From positions 152,410 through 216,409 of the forward strand of contig CALFER010000102.1 of NCBI GenBank assembly GCA_937951895.1: a stretch of 64,000 nucleotides of DNA, written 5' to 3'. Within the stretch, counting starts at the first letter, position 1. Each line of letters starts with the position of its first letter. This document shows positions 36,520-46,169 of this stretch, piece after piece. Origin of the DNA: an uncultured bacterium. Its GTDB lineage: Bacteria > CSSED10-310 > CALFER01. A program made the position numbers and the translations under genes. The notes beneath the pieces were generated by a model, which saw only the letters and a program-made list of their open reading frames with translations, was not told the origin of the DNA and ran no database searches.

Positions 36520-39500
36520 TCACGGACCGATCATGAAGTCGATCGATGCGACATTGGAGACGATATGGGAGGCGTCAAGATAACCGGAGCGCATGCATAC
36601 CGAGTAAAAGTACAACGGTCCGGCTTCCGATGTCGCCGGCATGGCGAATGCGCCGATCACCTCGATCTCCCGCTGATCTCCGGAATTCAAGGTCAGTGTT
36701 TCAAACGCCAATCCACCTTCGATGGGCTGCCAGGTTGGATAACAGAAATACGTGCCGAATACGTCAAGCAAGATATACAGATCGATCTGAATCGGATCGG
36801 CACCGTTCTGTATGTCCAGATTGACCCAGCAGGAATCTCCGGAATGCATGTATTGAGAACTCGGAATGAGAGTTATCGAGAGGCCTGGAGGGATGGTCGC
36901 TGTCGCGGTAGCGCCGGGAGGAGTGGGCGTAAAAGTCGGATCATCCGTATGCGTTGACGTCGGAGTCGGTGTCGGGGTGTTCGATGGTGCGGGTGTTGAG
37001 GTGCCGGGTCCCGGAGTGTCGGTCGGTGCGACGGTCGGTGTCACTGTCGGGGTTGCGGACGGAGGAGCGGGCGTCATGGTCGATGTCGGGACGGCGGTCG
37101 GTGTCGATGACGGTGTGGGTGTGCCGGTCGGCAACTCCGGGGTGGATGTGAAGGCCGGAGTCCGCGTCGCGGTCGCAGTCGGGCCGGTCGGATGAATTCG
37201 ATGATCATTGGGATTGAATCCTCCCTCGGTTTCCATCAGGTCATCGTATCCATCGGAGTCGGTATCGACACGGACGGGGTTCGTGATGAATCCGTCATTC
37301 CCGAAACAGAGTTCTTCAAAGTCGTCGATTCCGTCACCGTCGGAATCCTCTGTGAGAGGGTCGGTTTCACCGGGATCGACTGCCAGGTTACCATTCACAT
37401 CTTCCAGGAAATCGAACAGACCGTCCGAGTCCTGATCGTCTGCGGAGTATTCAGCGGAGCTGTAATTCATTTGCGCGGAAGACTGAGTCGAGAATGTTTT
37501 CAAGGCGATGTAACGACTGCTGCCGGGATACGCCATCTCATAGGGCAGTGATGGATTCGTCACCTCGGAAAACTCGACCAGACGCACCTCATCGAAGTAT
37601 GCATATCCGTAATCACCGGATTCCGGAGGTGACAGGCGCATCATGATGGATGCATATGTCAAGGAGGATGGCGCAGTAAAATAGACTTCAAAATACGTCC
37701 AGTCACGGTTTCCATCGATGGGTCCAAGCAGGAGTTGTTCGGTGTCCAGATAGGATGTGTAAGTATAAGGATAATAATAACCCTTGATGTAGACACGGGC
37801 ATCGATGGCATTGACCAGGCGGTAGTAGCCGGACAGTGAATACAGGCGATCAGTAGCGATTGGAATACGATCGGAGGACTCCACTGTGATATCCGATGTG
37901 TGTGAGGATTGACGTCTGAGTCTGAGACAGTACGATCCCTGATGGGGAGTTGTTGCCGAGATCGACGCGCTGACATTACCGGATAATGCCCATCCGATCC
38001 CTTCGAGTGTCTCGTTGTCCATATCCTCTTCTTCGCAGTTTCCGAACATGAACAGATCATGGCCGAGCATCAGAGAGCGTGATCCCGAAGTTCCGGAAAT
38101 CGTGTTGATCCGCTTCAGGATGGTGCCGTTTTCCAGCCGTATCATCGGACTGAGATATGCCCCGGCAGCAGATCGGTACGTTGTCGGAACCGCGCTGGAT
38201 TGCGAATTGACAGTCTCGTCGAGAATGGACAGGTCCGGAACAAGAATGCCCCTGCTCAAACTCTGAATGGGAAGGATTGTGCTTTCGAGATCGTCGGACA
38301 ACCCCATCAATTGCTCCAGAATTCGATATCCGGCGTCTCCCCGGATAAATCGAGGCTGGTACTTTTCAAGGTAGGCCGGCAGGACGGTCAGGAGATGGAC
38401 ACCGTCACGATCCATACGGGCATCGAGCATGAGTGTTTGCATGGTGTTCTGATATTTTTGTTCGAATACCAGGTTGCCGAGACTGTATGCGATGACCTTC
38501 CCGTTGTACATCTCGATTCCCTGGGTCACATGAGGATGATGGCAGATCACCAGATCCGCTCCGGCGTCGATGGCTTCTCTGGCGCAGGCGGACACGGTCG
38601 ACGATGGAGATTGGGCGTACTCGATACCGCCGTGAAGCAGGACGATTGTCAGATCCGCAATCCGCTCACATTCCGATACGGTCCGCTGGATGTTGAAGCT
38701 GTTCATCTCCAGCACGCCGGGTTTCTCATATCCGGCCATAAAAAATGGCTGTTCGTTTGCGGGGATCCCGACGATTGAGCACATTCCGACAAAGGCGACA
38801 CGAAGCCCCTCAACGGCAATTGTCTTTGGGAGCGATGCCTCATGAACGTTCATCCCGGCTCCAGGGCCCTGGATCCTGCCGGGCAAGGCATAGGAACTGT
38901 AGCCGGTTGGATTGGCAAGCACTTGCAGCGTTTCCTGCAGGCCTCGATCGGAATAATCGATCAGGTGATTATTGGCGAGGCACACGAGACGGGCCCCGAG
39001 TTCGCTGATTGCCGAGACTGCGTCGGGACGGCTGCGAAACGTGATCGATTTCGTCGGGTGAGGTGATCCTTCATCCGTAAGTGGAGATTCGAGATTGACG
39101 ATTGTTTCGTCGGCGTACAGGCGCCTGAGTTGGGAGGCGATCGATTTGGCTCCGGACCCTCCGTCGCCCGGCATAATCAGTGATCCGTCTCCGTCCCCAG
39201 GCGTGCCGTTCTCGTCGGCGTCCTCATATCGGCGGGCGAGCATGAAGTCTCCTCCGAAGGACATGGAAATCATCGGGTTGCGGTCATCACCGACCACAAT
39301 GTGATGGCTCGCGAAGGCCACCAGAGAGGTGGGATCCTTGACCTGGCATAACACGTTGTAACGACCGGGTGTTGAGAACGCATGCATCGGATTTTGCTGA
39401 GTGCTCGTCTGGCCATCCCCGAAATCCCATTCCCAGGTGAACGTCGAACTGTCCGGGTCAGTTGCCTGTGCCGAAAATACGACCGGGGTCTGAGGTTGTG

Positions 39501-40137
39501 TCGACGCGGGGGCACTGATCGAGACGCTTGGAGGGGATGGTTCCGAATCGGTAACATCACGAATCTGGTCGAAGTAGACCTGACCGGAAGAGGAGTCCTG
39601 ATCATTGAAGAACAGGAAGTATGTGAGACTCACCGGAGACCCGGAAGGGTACCGGTCAAACCAGTCTCGACCCACCGGAAGCTTGATCGCCGTGAACGTC
39701 GAGTTCGTGTTTTTCCATCCGGCATAGACCGGTATCCATGCGTCTGCTACCGGAGTGATATCATTGGCTTGAATGATGTAGCGTATTTCATGGGTGCCAT
39801 CGCTGATCCCGAAACCCTGAATCGAGGCGCGCGAAGGTGTCAGGAGATAGATTTTCCATACGGATTCCGGTGAAATAGTGTAGTTCCAATCCGAGACAAG
39901 ATACCGTTTCCAGGTGTTTCCATACAGATACAGTGACTGCGAAGTGCTTTCGGCGCCGTGTGCCGTGTCAATCCGCCAACTCGTCGATTGCTGGTCTTCA
40001 CCGGGATAACTGCTGAAGCGATTCAGTTCGACCGGAGCTTCAAAATCCTCCAGAAGTTGATCCGCGAAAACCGGGATTGCGGCCGGGTCGAGGGTTATCA
40101 GCGCGACGATCAGGATGGTCAGAAGACAACGGTACAT
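36520..40137 (-). CDS. Secreted CapA-type (PGA_cap) phosphoesterase-fold protein with PKD, Ca-binding repeats and C-terminal domain
   Basis: 1205 residues from the ATG at 40137 with GGAGG 5 nt upstream. Signal peptide (LLTILIVALITLDPAAIPVFA). About 40-205: beta-sandwich, carbohydrate-binding-like. About 210-285: PKD (WEWDFGDGQTS). About 287-612: CapA metallophosphatase-like domain (FGGDFMLARR, NLESPLTD, CLANNHLIDYSDRG, LLHGGIEYA, CHHPHVTQG). About 690-870: second beta-sandwich. About 899-979: thrombospondin-3-type Ca-binding repeats (DSDGDGIDDFEE). Then a Thr/Pro linker, and from about 1085 the C-terminal beta domain shared with two other secreted proteins here. CapA in Bacillus is tied to poly-gamma-glutamate; that activity is not proven for this protein. 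Confidence 0.85.
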   Translation of the reverse strand: MYRCLLTILIVALITLDPAAIPVFADQLLEDFEAPVELNRFSSYPGEDQQSTSWRIDTAHGAESTSQSLYLYGNTWKRYLVSDWNYTISPESVWKIYLLTPSRASIQGFGISDGTHEIRYIIQANDITPVADAWIPVYAGWKNTNSTFTAIKLPVGRDWFDRYPSGSPVSLTYFLFFNDQDSSSGQVYFDQIRDVTDSEPSPPSVSISAPASTQPQTPVVFSAQATDPDSSTFTWEWDFGDGQTSTQQNPMHAFSTPGRYNVLCQVKDPTSLVAFASHHIVVGDDRNPMISMSFGGDFMLARRYEDADENGTPGDGDGSLIMPGDGGSGAKSIASQLRRLYADETIVNLESPLTDEGSPHPTKSITFRSRPDAVSAISELGARLVCLANNHLIDYSDRGLQETLQVLANPTGYSSYALPGRIQGPGAGMNVHEASLPKTIAVEGLRVAFVGMCSIVGIPANEQPFFMAGYEKPGVLEMNSFNIQRTVSECERIADLTIVLLHGGIEYAQSPSSTVSACAREAIDAGADLVICHHPHVTQGIEMYNGKVIAYSLGNLVFEQKYQNTMQTLMLDARMDRDGVHLLTVLPAYLEKYQPRFIRGDAGYRILEQLMGLSDDLESTILPIQSLSRGILVPDLSILDETVNSQSSAVPTTYRSAAGAYLSPMIRLENGTILKRINTISGTSGSRSLMLGHDLFMFGNCEEEDMDNETLEGIGWALSGNVSASISATTPHQGSYCLRLRRQSSHTSDITVESSDRIPIATDRLYSLSGYYRLVNAIDARVYIKGYYYPYTYTSYLDTEQLLLGPIDGNRDWTYFEVYFTAPSSLTYASIMMRLSPPESGDYGYAYFDEVRLVEFSEVTNPSLPYEMAYPGSSRYIALKTFSTQSSAQMNYSSAEYSADDQDSDGLFDFLEDVNGNLAVDPGETDPLTEDSDGDGIDDFEELCFGNDGFITNPVRVDTDSDGYDDLMETEGGFNPNDHRIHPTGPTATATRTPAFTSTPELPTGTPTPSSTPTAVPTSTMTPAPPSATPTVTPTVAPTDTPGPGTSTPAPSNTPTPTPTSTHTDDPTFTPTPPGATATATIPPGLSITLIPSSQYMHSGDSCWVNLDIQNGADPIQIDLYILLDVFGTYFCYPTWQPIEGGLAFETLTLNSGDQREIEVIGAFAMPATSEAGPLYFYSVCMRSGYLDASHIVSNVASIDFMIGP
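36885..37195 (-). repeat. Thr/Pro-rich linker in CapA-type protein
   Basis: About 100 codons rich in Thr, Pro, Ser and Ala, placed directly before the conserved C-terminal beta domain. On the opposite strand it yields long Gly/Val-rich open frames, which are artefacts. Confidence 0.85.
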
Positions 40138-40293
40138 ACACACCTCCGGAGGTTAAAACTGCAAGTAACATACCAGCCGCTCATAAAGAGTGGCATTTGA
40201 GCTGCAGTTACCGGTTGATGTGGTGTCGGAAAACGGGTCCGGGTGTGTCGTGATGACTCATTTCGATACGATCCGGCTGATTGATCTGATCGC

Positions 40294-40737
40294 TCAACGC
40301 CTCGGATCTTCCTCCGGCAGATAATAACGGACCTCTCCATCCGTATAGATGCGGCCCCCTCCGGGTTCTCGAAGGCTGACTTGTGTAACGACGAGGCGAT
40401 GGTTGAGTTCGCCCACCAGGCCAAAGGCTTCGATCGGCTGATTCACCGGGCATTTCGCTCGGTATCGCAGCCTGAGATCATACGTGAATCCGCTTTTCAG
40501 ATGCCGAGCATAGGTTCCCCAGAAGGCAGTTTCATCGAGAATCGTTGCCTGAATGCCTCCGTGAAGAATACCGGGAAAACCTGCGAATAGAGTATCCACG
40601 GCAAGAGTCGTGAAGACCGTAAAATTCGAATCATCATAGGAGAATGTCAGATGCAGGCCGGTCGGATGTCTCGGCCCGCATGCAAAACAGTTGTAGCCAT
40701 CCACGTGCTCAAATGAATTCTCAATCGCACGGATCAT
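40294..40737 (-). CDS. PaaI-like hotdog-fold thioesterase
   Basis: 147 residues from the ATG at 40737, preceded by GAGAGGTG. CFACGPRHPTGLHLTF and GFPGILHGGIQATILDETAFW, with the conserved HGG, are typical of the hotdog PaaI/4HBT group. The substrate is probably an acyl-CoA or acyl-ACP, not identifiable here. It follows the MoaD-like gene by 11 nt. Confidence 0.85.
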   Translation of the reverse strand: MIRAIENSFEHVDGYNCFACGPRHPTGLHLTFSYDDSNFTVFTTLAVDTLFAGFPGILHGGIQATILDETAFWGTYARHLKSGFTYDLRLRYRAKCPVNQPIEAFGLVGELNHRLVVTQVSLREPGGGRIYTDGEVRYYLPEEDPRR

Positions 40738-40748
40738 TTCATCACCTC

Positions 40749-41066
40749 TCAATGTGAATAGCGGTCGAATATCGCATGATTGAACTCACCAGGCGGAGAA
40801 GGCGAGATCATCACTGAGATGATGTCATCGGCCTGGAGATTATCGCTGAATTTCGGGGTGGAGCCATTGAGCATGATATGGATGGAGGAATAATCGAATT
40901 GGTCGGCGATTTGAGGATAATTTTCAAGAATGGCCTGAAGGAACATGAAGAATGGCGTTCCTTCGGACACCGATATTCTGCGTTGTCCCAGTCCGGTGAG
41001 TTCCGTGAGATTCTCATCAAACTCGACGAAGACAAACACCTGTTTCAGCGGATTATCCGTTTTCAT
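40749..41066 (-). CDS. MoaD/ThiS-like small protein
   Basis: 105 residues from the ATG at 41066 with AAAGAGAT upstream. The pattern is beta-grasp: an N-terminal VFVFVEFDENLTELTG strand pair, a helix (FFMFLQAILENYPQIA), then IHIMLNGSTPKFSDNLQADDIISVM, as in MoaD/ThiS. The expected C-terminal Gly-Gly is not at the end; a SPSPPGEFNHAIFDRYSH extension replaces it, so sulfur carriage is doubtful. It lies between infA and the thioesterase. Confidence 0.5.
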   Translation of the reverse strand: MKTDNPLKQVFVFVEFDENLTELTGLGQRRISVSEGTPFFMFLQAILENYPQIADQFDYSSIHIMLNGSTPKFSDNLQADDIISVMISPSPPGEFNHAIFDRYSH

Positions 41067-41092
41067 ATCTCTTTGTAAATGTGGCGACAGGG

Positions 41093-41311
41093 TCACTTGG
41101 ATCGATACGTGATCAATCCCTTGGTCGGGTCATGTGGAGAAACACCTACTGTGACTCGATCACCGAGCACGATCTTGATCTGGTTGGTACGCATTCTACC
41201 CGAGATGCGTGCCATGATGATGTGCCCCGAGTCTGTTTCAACCCGATAAAAACCTCCAGCCAGAACCTGTGTCACTCGACCGTCGACCGAAATCAGATCA
41301 TCTTTTGCCAT
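41093..41311 (-). CDS. infA: Translation initiation factor IF-1
   Basis: 72 residues, one S1-like OB domain: MAKDDLISVDGRVTQVLAGGFYRVE, ISGRMRTNQIKIVLGDRVTV and a short basic end (LITYRSK). Standard length and sequence for IF-1, which binds the ribosomal A site during initiation. First gene of a three-gene run. Confidence 0.95.
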   Translation of the reverse strand: MAKDDLISVDGRVTQVLAGGFYRVETDSGHIIMARISGRMRTNQIKIVLGDRVTVGVSPHDPTKGLITYRSK

Positions 41312-41590
41312 TCATAACCTCGAACACTCTTTCTTCTCCCTCCATTCGTCCTCCAGATGAATCAGCGATAATGCCGGGAAAACACACTTGATCTTCCAAG
41401 CTTGCAGAGAATGCCACAGATGAGAGGGAATGAGCAAGTGGTTCGCCTCGGATTTTCCCCGTACCGCTCAAAATGACCATCCTCCATCATCTAATCCGGT
41501 TTGATATGGAGAAACGATCCAAAGTCCGTTAGAATAAGCGCGCTGTGTGCCACTGGTTCTTTCACGATGTCGTCAACAGGAGGGTTGTCC
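41312..41590. other. Divergent intergenic region infA / cyclophilin
   Basis: About 279 bases holding the two divergent promoters. A TAGAAT element near 41530 could serve the cyclophilin gene, but no good -35 is at the right distance. A 60-codon open frame on the minus strand here lacks a properly spaced ribosome binding site and is not called. Confidence 0.4.
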
Positions 41591-42154
41591 ATGAAACTCA
41601 CACATCTGGTCATCTTGGGAACACTACTTACGATAACAGGAGGCGTTATGGCTCAGAATCCAACCGTGGTGATGGAAACGAGTTTGGGAACGATCGAAAT
41701 CGAGCTTTATCAGGATAAAGCGCCGATCACCGTCAAAAGTTTTCTCGGATACGTCAACGATTCATTCTATAACGACACGATTTTTCATCGAGTGATCGAC
41801 AATTTCATGATTCAGGGTGGCGGTTTTACTGCCGACATGAAGCAAAAAACCGCCAAGGATCCAATCAAGAACGAGGCTTCGAACGGCTTGAAAAATGAAC
41901 GCGGAACGGTCGCCATGGCTCGCACCAATATCATCGATTCCGCGACCTGCCAGTTTTTCATCAATCTGGTCGACAACTCCAGTCTGGATCACAAGGACAC
42001 CACTGCACGCGGTTACGGATATGCCGTTTTCGGCAAAGTGACGACAGGAATGGATGTGGTGGATAAAATCCGAGCCGTAAAAACGGGATCAAAAGAGCAT
42101 CATCAGAATGTCCCGATCGAACCGGTGATCATCAAATCAGTTCGCGTCAAGTAA
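41591..42154 (+). CDS. Periplasmic cyclophilin-type peptidyl-prolyl isomerase
   Basis: 187 residues from the ATG at 41591, preceded by AGGAGGG. Signal peptide (LVILGTLLTITGGVMAQ), then the bacterial cyclophilin core: YVNDSFYNDTIFHRVIDNFMIQGG (catalytic Arg/Phe), GTVAMAR, SATCQFFINL and YAVFGKVTTGMDVVD. It assists folding of exported proteins, consistent with the large secreted proteins around it. Confidence 0.95.
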   Translation: MKLTHLVILGTLLTITGGVMAQNPTVVMETSLGTIEIELYQDKAPITVKSFLGYVNDSFYNDTIFHRVIDNFMIQGGGFTADMKQKTAKDPIKNEASNGLKNERGTVAMARTNIIDSATCQFFINLVDNSSLDHKDTTARGYGYAVFGKVTTGMDVVDKIRAVKTGSKEHHQNVPIEPVIIKSVRVK

Positions 42155-42161
42155 CACGGGA

Positions 42162-45100
42162 TTATTCAAACCGGATCATATCCGAATCTGATGCCGATTG
42201 ATCAGGGTCGAGCCAATCCTCTATCAATCGGATCGCGTCCGATTTTGACATCAGTCTGTTCTGCAATTGCTCGGTCAGCTCTTTCGTGCGCTTCAGACGG
42301 CAGTGCGGGAGCGATCCCAGGAGTTGATTGCACCGAATCAACGCGTCAGGAGTGCATGAATCGAGAAAGGTGCGCAGATCCGATTCCCGTTCAATATCTG
42401 TCGACCCGGCCCGTTCAATCAACGTTCTGACTTCCATTTCAGGTGTCTGTCCGACCGGTATCTCGATCGACTTAAAAGCATTCAGGGCCATTTGAAGATC
42501 ATTGCGGATCGAGCGCATGAGATGATCCAGCGAATCCTTCCAGAACGCCTCGGTCACTTCGAATCCACAACTGCAAACGGGGCCGTTCTCGAGTTCACGA
42601 CACGGGTCACGCTCACAGACCTCTCCGGACTCGCGAGCTACCCATCGCCTCATCCCGGAAAGACTCGGAAGAACGAGTACGGGCATGAACTGCTCGAGAA
42701 GTTCCAGTAATCGACATTCAGGACATGCTGTCAGCGGTGTTTTGTGCTGTGAACGTTTGACTGAGATCCACTCGGCATGGGCGTGTGAATAGAGTGAGAT
42801 GTATGCCGAGCGGAGCGATTGAAATGACTTGACGATTCCGGTTACTGACGTGCCGATGAAAAGGTCATCGCTCACGCGAAGAAGCGATTCCAGCTCGTCG
42901 CGAAGAATTCCCAGCTGTTCCGGTGCATGCGCGATCGCTTTTTTGAATCGGACATCCGAGACATAGTTGCGGATGTGTTGGTACTCCGCGCAACCCGACC
43001 GGGTGAATTGGTTGAATCGTTTCAATCCGGACAAAACGGTTTCAAGCTCATCGGGCGACTCGAATCGCGAAAAAACACTCGTAAGGCCATCGATTGCCGG
43101 TTGCGAATCATCGATCGATGCGATCATTCCGTCCAATTCCTCAATCATCGAGTCGATGCGCCGGGTATCATAACGATCTTCCCGATACTGGTCGACCAGA
43201 TTCCGGAAGACGGTGTCAAATCCTCTCAGAATCGAATCCCATCGAAGCTTGATCTGGAGCAATTTTTCCCAGAGTTCTTCCTGTCTGTCACTGTCGAAAT
43301 CGCTGAGTACACGATTGAATAAAAACTTGTACAGCCTCGCTGCATGCGGCCGGAACAGAACCGGTAACAGATGTCCGTGATGAACCCGAAACTGTTTCAG
43401 ATTCAAGGGGAGATTCAGATCATTCAAGCCGATCGGATGATTGTGTGAGGATATAAAGATCTGGCCTTTGCGAAGGAGCGTGACGAGCATGAGATCGAAC
43501 ACCGGTCGTGACATGCCGTAAGGGGGAGACGCCATTTTGCGCCACAGCGTTTCCAGAGGAATGCTCTCCTCGGAAAAATCCAGAACCGGCTGTATTCCGA
43601 CGGGTATCAGTTCCGAGAGGAGCGTCATGATGGGTGATTTCCGTGCCGATCCCGCGAGTTTGAACATACTCCCATCCTTGACCGCAATGCCGATCGGAAC
43701 GGCGATCAGACGCACCATCGCCTCGAATGCTTCTTCTCGAGCCGAAGAAAGATCGCCGGTATGGCCTGGTTTGATCAGGCGATCGAGGATGGTTTCAAGC
43801 ATGAATTTACCTGAGATCTCGGTCCGAGGGGCGACGTGACGATGCATCGGATAGCGGGCAGAGAGCTGTGAATGGACGACGGATGAGAGCCAGCCATCGA
43901 AATGCTCAGGCTGTGATCCATGAAGATCGAGTGAACTCTTTGACGTGATCAGTGTACCATTCAGGTAACCCGCTGTGATGGCAGGAAACAGCTCCGATGA
44001 GAATCGTTCAATCTGATTCCGAATCCGGGAAATCAACTCGGCCGCGTTTTCATGATGCGTGATTTCTTCATCCGTCACTAACTTCTGGAAGACATGAAAA
44101 TCGATCATTTTCTGTTGGAGTGAGGAATCTATTCCATCGCTGGGTATACAAAAACACCAGGCATCGACGAATCGCGCATCGATACTTGAAAGGAGTTTCT
44201 GAGCGGCAAGCTTCTGAGCGGTGAAATCGTTCGGGTTTGCGAGCCAGAGGATCAGGTCGTAGTCACTCGCATCGATCCCCTGATTCAGTTCGGTCAGAAG
44301 GGTTCCTGTGACTTCGGAAACCCGATCGAGTCTCACGAGAATGCGCCGTGGCGTGCATTCCCATTTGACGCCGTCACGCAGCGCGTTTCTTTTATGGAAC
44401 ACCGCCAGAGGAAAACGACCGTGCGACATGGCTCCCAATACAGAGTGCAGGACGGTGTCGGAGAACGCGGAGAGTCCGGCAGCCAGTCGTGTCCTCTTCC
44501 GGTTCACATACTCCAGCAGATTTTCGCCGGCTTCGAGCGTATAGACGAAGTCGCCTGCCGCGGGTCCGCCGGATCGCCGGATATGTCCCGCTTCCCGGTA
44601 CAAGCGATCGAGGAAGTGCTCGTAGAAGTAGGTGTAGTTCAACTGGCCCTGGGACAGAGCGTCATCCAGCGCTTTATAGAGCAGAATATTGGCGAGTTCG
44701 CGACTGGTACGAGGTTGAATGATTGGTGTCGATGCTTGCAGTACCAGAATCTTGATCAAACGTGCGGCTATATCGCGGTCGACCGGATCCGTGTACATGA
44801 CATGGATCCGATCCAAAAAGTGGTCCCGGAACAGGCGATGATACTTGCCATATTCGGCGGAGGCCAGGATTCGATCTTCAAAGTGATCGAATATGGAATC
44901 CGGCGTCAGCAGCGTCTCGGCAGGTAAATCCAGAATGCCCCGTATACCTCTGTCGGGTTTTCCTGCGATCCGGGTCGTGATGAACGCGACGATGCCACGA
45001 TTCTGGCTGAACAATTCAGGGTTTTTAGCGAGGAAATCGAGCGTTTCCGGGTGAACCGGGTAAATCGATTCGAAGTCTCCGGCTGTGATATCGATTCGAC

Positions 45101-46169
45101 GGAACGAATGCCGATAAGACTCGAACAGAGTCCGTATTCGTTCCAGCGCCTGAGGCCCTTTCTTCTGAATCAGGCGTTTGGAAATCAGATCGTGGAGGTG
45201 TCGCGACCCCAGCCTGAATGGCTTTTCATACCGATCCGCTATTTTCCGATAAATCGATTCCTGGATCGGGCCTGTTCGATCCAGTGCCTCCTGGAGCGCT
45301 GAAACTATCCAGAGATGGTTTCGCTCGGAGGCTTCACCCAGATACTGCAAAAATCGAGCATCTTCGTTCAATGCCGACGTGTCCTGTTTCGATTTCAGGA
45401 ACTCGGACAACTCATCATAAACAATCACGATTCCATCAATCGATTCCGCTTTCAGTGAATCGATCAGCTCTTCGAGAATCGTTGAGCGATCGGCTGAAGG
45501 GCGGAATGGGAATTCGAGCGATGTATCTTCGAGAAACTGCAAGGCGATGGTATGAGCCGATGCCGGATCATCACGGCAGAGGCGATCCCAGGAGAATTCA
45601 TCCGGATACGAGCGCCTGAAATGATCGAACTCGGCGTGATGAACGGGGATGATATAGCGATTGAACAGGGTCAGAAATCGTTTGGAATGACTCAATGCGA
45701 GCGGTATTCCGGAGAGCGCCGAAGAGACTTCGATACTGCTCCAGGTAATATCCTCAAGAGACATTGAGCTGTTGAACTCAGTCAGAGGGATCAGAACGAC
45801 CAGCGGTCTGGATGCGATGATTTTTCGCTGGCAGGGCTCCAAGTCCGGAAACTGCCGTGTAAGCGCCGGCCAGGCCCAAGAGTGCCGCAGCGCCAGGGCG
45901 ATCACCGCAAGCAAATGACTCTTCCCGGATCCATATCCCCCGGCGATAAAAAAACCGCGACCCTTATCGTTGGCAATCGCTCCAAACACGGACGAAAAAA
46001 TCGTCCGGATGTCTTCAGTAATGACAAATGAATGGGTAAGTGCTTCCAGAGAGGCGCGTGACGCGAGATCATCAGGATCGAGATCTCTGGCTTCCGCCAA
46101 CTGGACGACGAGCTCAACTTCCGGTATGGAGATCAGGTCACCAACCCGAAGCTGGGCACGCTCGGTCAC
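42162..46169 (-). CDS. DUF6079/BrxC/PglY-like large P-loop ATPase
   Basis: 1335 residues. The N-terminal region (LRVGDLISIPEV...VQLAEA, then SFVITEDIRTIF) and the ATPase core with Walker A GGYGSGKSHLLAVIA (77-91) and Walker B IVIVYDELSEFL match the BrxC/PglY (DUF6079) group seen in BREX and Pgl phage-defence systems. A long mostly helical region follows. Near residues 1130-1200 is a zinc-ribbon-like set of Cys pairs (CPEC, CERDPC, CSC). Its start overlaps the upstream membrane-protein gene by 4 nt. No PglX methyltransferase, PglZ or other BREX partner is present, so the role is open. Confidence 0.75.
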   Translation of the reverse strand: MTERAQLRVGDLISIPEVELVVQLAEARDLDPDDLASRASLEALTHSFVITEDIRTIFSSVFGAIANDKGRGFFIAGGYGSGKSHLLAVIALALRHSWAWPALTRQFPDLEPCQRKIIASRPLVVLIPLTEFNSSMSLEDITWSSIEVSSALSGIPLALSHSKRFLTLFNRYIIPVHHAEFDHFRRSYPDEFSWDRLCRDDPASAHTIALQFLEDTSLEFPFRPSADRSTILEELIDSLKAESIDGIVIVYDELSEFLKSKQDTSALNEDARFLQYLGEASERNHLWIVSALQEALDRTGPIQESIYRKIADRYEKPFRLGSRHLHDLISKRLIQKKGPQALERIRTLFESYRHSFRRIDITAGDFESIYPVHPETLDFLAKNPELFSQNRGIVAFITTRIAGKPDRGIRGILDLPAETLLTPDSIFDHFEDRILASAEYGKYHRLFRDHFLDRIHVMYTDPVDRDIAARLIKILVLQASTPIIQPRTSRELANILLYKALDDALSQGQLNYTYFYEHFLDRLYREAGHIRRSGGPAAGDFVYTLEAGENLLEYVNRKRTRLAAGLSAFSDTVLHSVLGAMSHGRFPLAVFHKRNALRDGVKWECTPRRILVRLDRVSEVTGTLLTELNQGIDASDYDLILWLANPNDFTAQKLAAQKLLSSIDARFVDAWCFCIPSDGIDSSLQQKMIDFHVFQKLVTDEEITHHENAAELISRIRNQIERFSSELFPAITAGYLNGTLITSKSSLDLHGSQPEHFDGWLSSVVHSQLSARYPMHRHVAPRTEISGKFMLETILDRLIKPGHTGDLSSAREEAFEAMVRLIAVPIGIAVKDGSMFKLAGSARKSPIMTLLSELIPVGIQPVLDFSEESIPLETLWRKMASPPYGMSRPVFDLMLVTLLRKGQIFISSHNHPIGLNDLNLPLNLKQFRVHHGHLLPVLFRPHAARLYKFLFNRVLSDFDSDRQEELWEKLLQIKLRWDSILRGFDTVFRNLVDQYREDRYDTRRIDSMIEELDGMIASIDDSQPAIDGLTSVFSRFESPDELETVLSGLKRFNQFTRSGCAEYQHIRNYVSDVRFKKAIAHAPEQLGILRDELESLLRVSDDLFIGTSVTGIVKSFQSLRSAYISLYSHAHAEWISVKRSQHKTPLTACPECRLLELLEQFMPVLVLPSLSGMRRWVARESGEVCERDPCRELENGPVCSCGFEVTEAFWKDSLDHLMRSIRNDLQMALNAFKSIEIPVGQTPEMEVRTLIERAGSTDIERESDLRTFLDSCTPDALIRCNQLLGSLPHCRLKRTKELTEQLQNRLMSKSDAIRLIEDWLDPDQSASDSDMIRFE

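Noticed and set aside
36866..37195. Gly/Val-rich open frame on the plus strand
   Set aside because: It is the complement of the Thr/Pro linker of the CapA-type gene; its low complexity explains it.
41298..41480. 60-codon open frame upstream of infA
   Set aside because: Its ribosome-binding-like GGAGG abuts the ATG with no usable spacing, and it shows no domain.
42162..46169. A full BREX or Pgl defence locus
   Set aside because: Only the BrxC/PglY-like ATPase is present; the neighbours are atp genes, a membrane protein and a cyclophilin.
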